From assembly GCA_028023455.1 (NCBI GenBank), contig JAQFVV010006216.1, forward strand, positions 1,834,445-1,898,444: a stretch of DNA of 64,000 nucleotides, written 5' to 3'. This document shows, one piece after another, positions 58,942 to 64,000 of the stretch. The stretch is from Epiperipatus broadwayi. Lineage: Eukaryota > Onychophora > Udeonychophora > Euonychophora > Peripatidae. Position numbers and translations under genes: made by a program. Under the pieces are notes generated by a model, which did not search any database, was not told the origin of the DNA, and saw nothing but the letters and a program-made list of their open reading frames with translations. Position 1 is the first letter of the stretch, and every line of letters starts with the position of its first letter.

Positions 58942-61120
58942 GAAAAGTAGAAATAAACATAGAATAAAATTATAGTAGATATTTTCTACATTCACTAATA
59001 TAGAAATAAATAAATAATAACTCTGATTTAAAGTAAAATTTCATTGTGAAATAAATATTTTAAAAAAGGTCTGATAAATAATATTTGTAATTCTGATTTT
59101 GAAATTAACAAAAAAAAGTAAGCATAATTTATTTTTTAAAATCTTTCAATTAATACTTGTATAAAATATCTTTTTTAATTAATGCTTGCTTTCATTTCTA
59201 CTATGTAGTTAAAAATCTTTGTAGATTAAAAATTCTAAAGGATTATCATACCTTTGGTCAAATTCCAAAGATTAATGTAAAAACATGAAAATCACACTTT
59301 GATAGAAATTTCCAGTTTGTTTTCAAATGGATTAAAGTTAATTGAAAACAGCCAGTGTTTTTGTCACCTGACCTACCCAAGGTTATAAAAGACTGATAAA
59401 AAAAATATCAGTTAGTTTTTGGCTTGTAGTTTGTAAGAGTTGACCAAAGGAGTCTGGTTATAGTATTTTAAGCAGTGGCCAAATGGGCCACTGCAAAGTC
59501 TGGATAATGATTTTGAAGAGAACAGTTTGGATAATGATTTTGAAGAGAGCAGTATGTTGTTGGCTGTAGCAAAGAGTTAGCAGAATAGCTACCATGAATT
59601 GATACAACTGAAGGGAGAACATTAGATTTAGAAGCTACTAATATTTCCTTCTCAGGAGTTTGAATTCACTTGGAGAAAATGACCCACTTCTTTGTGCTGT
59701 AATTCATAGCCTTAAACAGAGAGGATAGTTGCTTGTTGAAAATTTATTAAATCAAAACAGCTGCTTGACTGGAACAATCCTAGACAGAAAGAAATCAACT
59801 TCAGACAAAGATTTTACATGAATTACATACTTTTACCTGATGATGACAACAAGCCCGGAATTATATTTTTTCTGATGGGTTAGAAACCAAGCTTACTAAG
59901 AGAAAGCTTGAAGAAATTGGTGTACTGATGCTACTGCTCATCTATGCAAGAAGGAAACCACAGATAAATATACTGCATGTGTATACAGTGAGTTGTATTT
60001 TTTTAAATATTCTTATAATAGACATTTTAACTTCGTAACTTAAAGTAAAATTTGCCCCAGTCAAATGTTTAAAAGAGAGACGATTTGCTATATATATTTT
60101 GCTAAGAAATAATTTTCATATTCATTAAAAAAAAGAATATATAATTTAAATGCAAGCATAATTTTGTTTGAATTAAAATCGAAAAAGCAAATATTTTAAT
60201 TAATCAACAAATACCTGTCAAAAAAATTGACTATACTTTTGAGAACTTATAAATTGAAACTAATTTTAAATGGTATCTATATTTTGTTTATACACACATA
60301 TAGGTAGGAAATTTATGTATTAGAAAATTATAATACTATTGTAAAAAGTTGAAATAGATAAAAGTCAGTGTGCATATGTATATACATGCACACTCATATA
60401 TGTAAAATTTAAATATACTTTTTTTATATTAAATGTCAATTTATTTTTATTTTTCATGTATCTGTGCACATATATATATATATATATGTAAACTATAGTA
60501 ATAACTTGAATTGTGACGTGTAATTTTGTAAATTAATATAACAATTTGAATTTTGACTAGTAATTATGTAAGTCACAAATGTAATAATTATTTGATGCTT
60601 AATTGAAATGTCTTCATCACATATTATAAAACGCACATCTGTGTATGGATATATATATGCGTTTATAGAATCTAATTGAGAAATATTGTAAAACCAAGTA
60701 ATAACTTTAGTTGTGTATATAATTTTGTATACTTTTCAAAATCAGAACCCTTATAAGACCTTAATCATTTTTTTTTTTTTTTGTTGTATTTAATTGTTAA
60801 AAATTGTATTCCATCATCTCTTGTTCACATACAGTAATAGAGCCCGTGTTCTCTGAGCTAGATTTCAGACACAGATAAATGGGGATGTGTTTAGTGCTTT
60901 GGGCATCCAGAGATGATCAATCATCATCCTGGTTGGTGCAAAAGAGGATACTCTTCAAAGCTCATGCACTATTATTTTTTATTTTACTTTAGTCTTTATT
61001 AAAAATTTAAGTTTATAGTTGGCCAGTACAAGTGGCCTGAGCATTGATGATGATCAGCATGTTTTAAATGTCCCAGCATTATTGTTTTGATTTCTGATTA
61101 TTGTGTATTTTTAATGGATG
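58940..61120 (+). repeat. Interspersed repeat family B, copy 2 (about 2.2 kb)
   Basis: This copy is colinear with 12977-15345 (see that entry). It starts directly at the end of the long (TA)n. It carries a small tandem duplication of its own, GGATAATGATTTTGAAGAGA, at about 59502-59551, not present in copy 1. It is noncoding. Confidence 0.85.
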
Positions 61121-61424
61121 GGCACTAAACTGGTGCATCCAAGTTATGTTTATATAATTGCCCAAGCTGGCAAAGGCTCAATAGTTAGCCTGGTCTACAG
61201 AAGACCCATTTCCAATCCAGTCACTAGGTTGACTGTTGATTTATATTTTTTATGGTTCAAATCCAGCCACAAGATGGTCTGTTGATTTTATTCTGATTTA
61301 TTGTACTGATTTGTTTATTCCCATCATTAATGATGATGGATGGTTATTTCTCTTGAGTATTTACCCATACTTACTTTGACTTTTGATAATGCTGGTTGAA
61401 TTTATAATTATACTTTTAGTTGCT

Positions 61425-61631
61425 CTTCTGAGTTAGCTTCTGATCTCTCAATGATCTCTCTCAATGTTCTCAGAGATTCTCTAATCTCATGTCCTTCTTT
61501 AAACATATCTTATATATACTTTATAAACTACTGATATTTCATCTTTTAAATTGTCTTGGGGTTGATGTTGATTTATTCCATCACCCCAGGTTCACTCTAT
61601 ATCTTTCAAATTCTCACCCACCCCATCCCGT

Positions 61632-61684
<53 letters not shown>
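61425..61684 (+). repeat. Repeat family F, copy 2, ending in (TA)n
   Basis: The counterpart of 57740-57905, followed by about 50 bases of (TA)n (61635-61684). The 76-codon open frame over it is not a gene. Confidence 0.75.
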
Positions 61685-61689
<5 letters not shown>

Positions 61690-61859
61690 TCATTGGTAGA
61701 TGGTGGTTATTTAAAATAGAACAGAATAATTATTTAAATTTCAAATATCCAGATTTGAGATTTTAGTTTTAACATTATTATTTTAAATTAGAAATAATAT
61801 TTCTTTTTTCAATTGCATCAGAATTGAAGTGCTGCTCAGTGTTCAAGTGCCTAAGGCAT

Positions 61860-62760
61860 ATCTCCAAATGATTGAGAACCTGCTGCAAAATTGTGAGGTT
61901 TTTCTGTCTTTGGATGGTTGGCTCGCTCCAGATTTTTGGCTGTGTTTCCATCCCCCAGGGCTTGCCACTGAGCATGCTCCTTTTTATAACCTACATTAAC
62001 CCTCTTCTGTTGACCATTGAGGCATCTCTAACCGGAGTTGCCACTCTGATGCTGGGAGAGTACCTTCACCACATTTCCTACATGGATGATGTGGTGGTAC
62101 TTTTCTCTTCAAGGGAGGAAGTTGGTGAGCTAGAAAAGATATTAGACTAGGTTGCTTGTGACTTTAGTCTGAAGTTCAATGAGGAGAAATCAGCCTTGTG
62201 GTCGATTAGAACTGGGAAACAAATCCTGGGAAGATTTAGAGCTCCCCCGCAAAAATTTCTCAGCTTATGACTGGCTCCCCTCAATGTTATGAAAAGGGAG
62301 CAGGAGGAGTCTTTGTTTGACAAGGTTGAAAAAACTAAATTCCTTGAGGATGGTCCCTCTGTCATAGTTAAAAAAAGTCATGCTACTAAATGAAGTTGTG
62401 CTGCCAAAGATAACTTACATTTTGGCAGGTTTTTCCCCAATGAGGGTGTTTATTAGACGAATTGAAACACAATGTAGGAAGCTGTGCTGGGGAGGGAAGA
62501 CACCAATAATCAGCATGAGGATCTTTCAACAATCTAAGAAGTTGAATGGTTTAGGGTTGCACACCCTACAGAATTTTCTCCTGCAATGGACCAATAACAT
62601 CTTGGTCAGGTTGTTGTGTGAGAATGAAAAAATTGAGTATCCCTTGCCATGCATTAAAGTGAGCCCACAGATCGACCCCCACTCGAAGGGGGTGTTTGGT
62701 TGAAGCAACAGATCTTGATAGTCATCAACAACATCAAGACTTCAAGCACCTTGTTTGCAG
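61860..62760 (+). mobile_element. L1/Tx1-type LINE fragment, reverse transcriptase to thumb
   Basis: The plus strand reads, with frame changes, CEVFLSLDGWLAPDF and IPQGLPLSMLLFITYINPLL. It then reads ISYMDDVVVLFSSREEVGEL, the catalytic box with YMDD, in the open frame 61872-62150. Next comes SLKFNEEKSALWS. 62380-62703 (107 codons) reads LPKITYILAGFSP, CRKLCWGGKTPIIS and LNGLGLHTLQNFLLQW, the thumb region of L1/Tx1-type proteins. It is distinctly richer in G and C than its surroundings, so it is probably younger. It belongs to a different family from the 32.8-37.6 kb element. The 5' part is absent. Confidence 0.85.
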
Positions 62761-63350
62761 GAAAATTATCTTATTAAGATACTTATGGGCTCTCACATAA
62801 TGATAAGGTTGAAGAAAAATGTAAACCCTTACTTGGTATAATTGGATTTGCAAGGCTGACCAAAAAGTTAAATTATACCAAGAAAGTTTTAACAAATAAA
62901 ATAGCTAGATTTAATCATAAATTGCTATTGTTAAGATGAATAAATTTGGATTTGAATATATCTTTGAAAACAGAATTATAAAATATCCTAGAATATATAA
63001 AAAAATCAGATTACTTATTAAAATGATCTACTAAAGTATTAGATGCTTTCGGGAAAGAAGTGTGAGGACTTTATATTATTAAAGAAATAATGCAACTAAC
63101 TCCAAATAATATTAAAAATTGTTTGAATTGAAATAATTTTGCTGAATAATGTTTTACAAACCTTTAGATTAATCTAATGTCAAGGGAAATGTGGACTAAT
63201 CTATTTGTGCATGGGTATATGGTTCATAAAAATGACCATTTGTTTGTCTTCATGTGTGGATATTTGTTGCGTGTGTGTAGATATGTTTCGCTGAGCTGTA
63301 TTCACAATCATTTATAAAACCAATAAATATTCTAAATTTGAAATTAATGT
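62761..63350 (+). pseudogene. Possible C-terminal continuation of the LINE fragment, heavily decayed
   Basis: Coding-like pieces continue on the plus strand in changing frames, for example NHKLLLLRWINLDLNISLK at about 62915-62970 and LMSREMWTNLFVHGYMVHK at about 63177-63233. Their spacing suits the C-terminal domain, but no motif is diagnostic. Confidence 0.35.
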
Positions 63351-63659
63351 TAGTAGCCTAAATAAGCAATGAGCATCAAGACCAGCTAATCATAGAAGCA
63401 AGTTACTGCTGGAGTGATAAGATTAATATTGTTCATTACTCATTGTTAAAAATGCATTGATTATGTGTGAATGTATAAGTGTGACCTCTGAAAGAATTGA
63501 AGATTTTACTTATAGTGAAACAGTAAGATTCGAGTTTAAATTTTAGTTTCATCTCAGTATATTGTTGTTCTATCATCTTCTACTCACCCCTCCATCCCAC
63601 CTAAATTTAAACCCTCAATATTGGACTGTGTGCATATAATGGCACTAAATATATTGTAA

Positions 63660-63925
63660 CATTTTGGAGAGATGATGAGGAGGGGAGGGTAGGTGGGTAG
63701 TGACGATGAAAAAAATGAAATCTATGACGAAAGAATGATACAAAAGAATGGAAGATGAAGAAATGACAAATGGAAGACAATATGATAGAATGAAAGAAGA
63801 TGATGATGAAGAGAGAGAAATGAGATGAAAGAAAATGAAATGATACTATATTAGAGAAATGATGATGATAAAATGATGATACATGAAAGAAGAGAGGAAA
63901 GATAATAAAAACTATCAGAGACAAA
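63660..63925. repeat. Purine-rich low-complexity tract (GATGA/GAAATGA)
   Basis: The plus strand is dominated by G and A with imperfect GATGATGA and AAATGA units over about 260 bases. The opposite-strand open frame (63607-63924, Phe/His/Ser-rich) follows from this composition. Confidence 0.85.
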
Positions 63926-64000
63926 CTATCCTAATCTATTAAAGACTCCAAACAACTTGGCTCAGTGGGGTTACAATAAACTCAAGGCTGAATGATGATA

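Noticed and set aside
58786-58995. Ile-Tyr repeat protein on the minus strand
   Set aside because: It is only the translation of the (TA)n microsatellite.
63607-63924. 105-codon Phe/His/Ser-rich minus-strand frame
   Set aside because: It lies on a purine-rich low-complexity tract that produces this composition.
1-64000. CRISPR arrays, bacterial operons, ribosome binding sites, rRNA genes
   Set aside because: None seen; the sequence is eukaryotic in character and no direct repeats with regular unique spacers occur.

Overview
This window is strongly AT-rich animal-type nuclear DNA: no operons, dense (TA)n and other microsatellites, and many decayed retroelements. It has no intact protein-coding gene that I can recognise. 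The element mix is an invertebrate-style one: a Penelope-like element with a GIY-YIG-like tail, RTE-type and L1/Tx1-type LINEs, a tRNA-like SINE fragment and relics of C2H2 zinc-finger repeats. A cephalopod or other mollusc is a reasonable guess, but nothing here proves it.

Layout, left to right. 1-840 is one copy of an interspersed repeat (family C). 1298-3443 is a Penelope-like element whose 3' half is present twice in inverted orientation around a reverse transcriptase core. 4190-4285 and 9399-10060 hold zinc-finger relics. 6000-7320 holds several coding-looking fragments that share one frame. 12977-15345 is a 2.4-kb noncoding repeat (family B). 17833-19312 is a TIR-bounded element with a nested fold-back palindrome. 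26063-28568 (minus) is a decayed leucine-rich coding region carrying a tandem duplication. 29713-30812 is an RTE LINE 3' half on the plus strand.

32764-37625 (minus) is the largest element, an L1/Tx1-type LINE. It has a gag-like ORF1 with zinc knuckles, an ORF2 with endonuclease and reverse transcriptase, a poly(A) tail, a poly-C frameshift site and an internal 149-bp tandem duplication. 46332-46505 (minus) is the best candidate host exon, with branch point, polypyrimidine tract and AG acceptor. RTE 3' and 5' parts follow on the minus strand at 47185-48110 and 53000-54260, possibly one element split by about 4.9 kb. The right end repeats families C and B (56349-57145, 58940-61120), then has a second L1/Tx1-type LINE fragment (61860-62760) and a purine-rich low-complexity tract.

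The most useful reading is that most of the window is intron or intergenic DNA built from successive layers of retroelements and old coding relics. Local tandem duplications (115, 99, 149 and about 339 bp) are the youngest visible changes. Boundaries are by eye and good to about 10-30 bases for old repeats. Stretches not listed are AT-rich sequence in which I saw nothing I can support.
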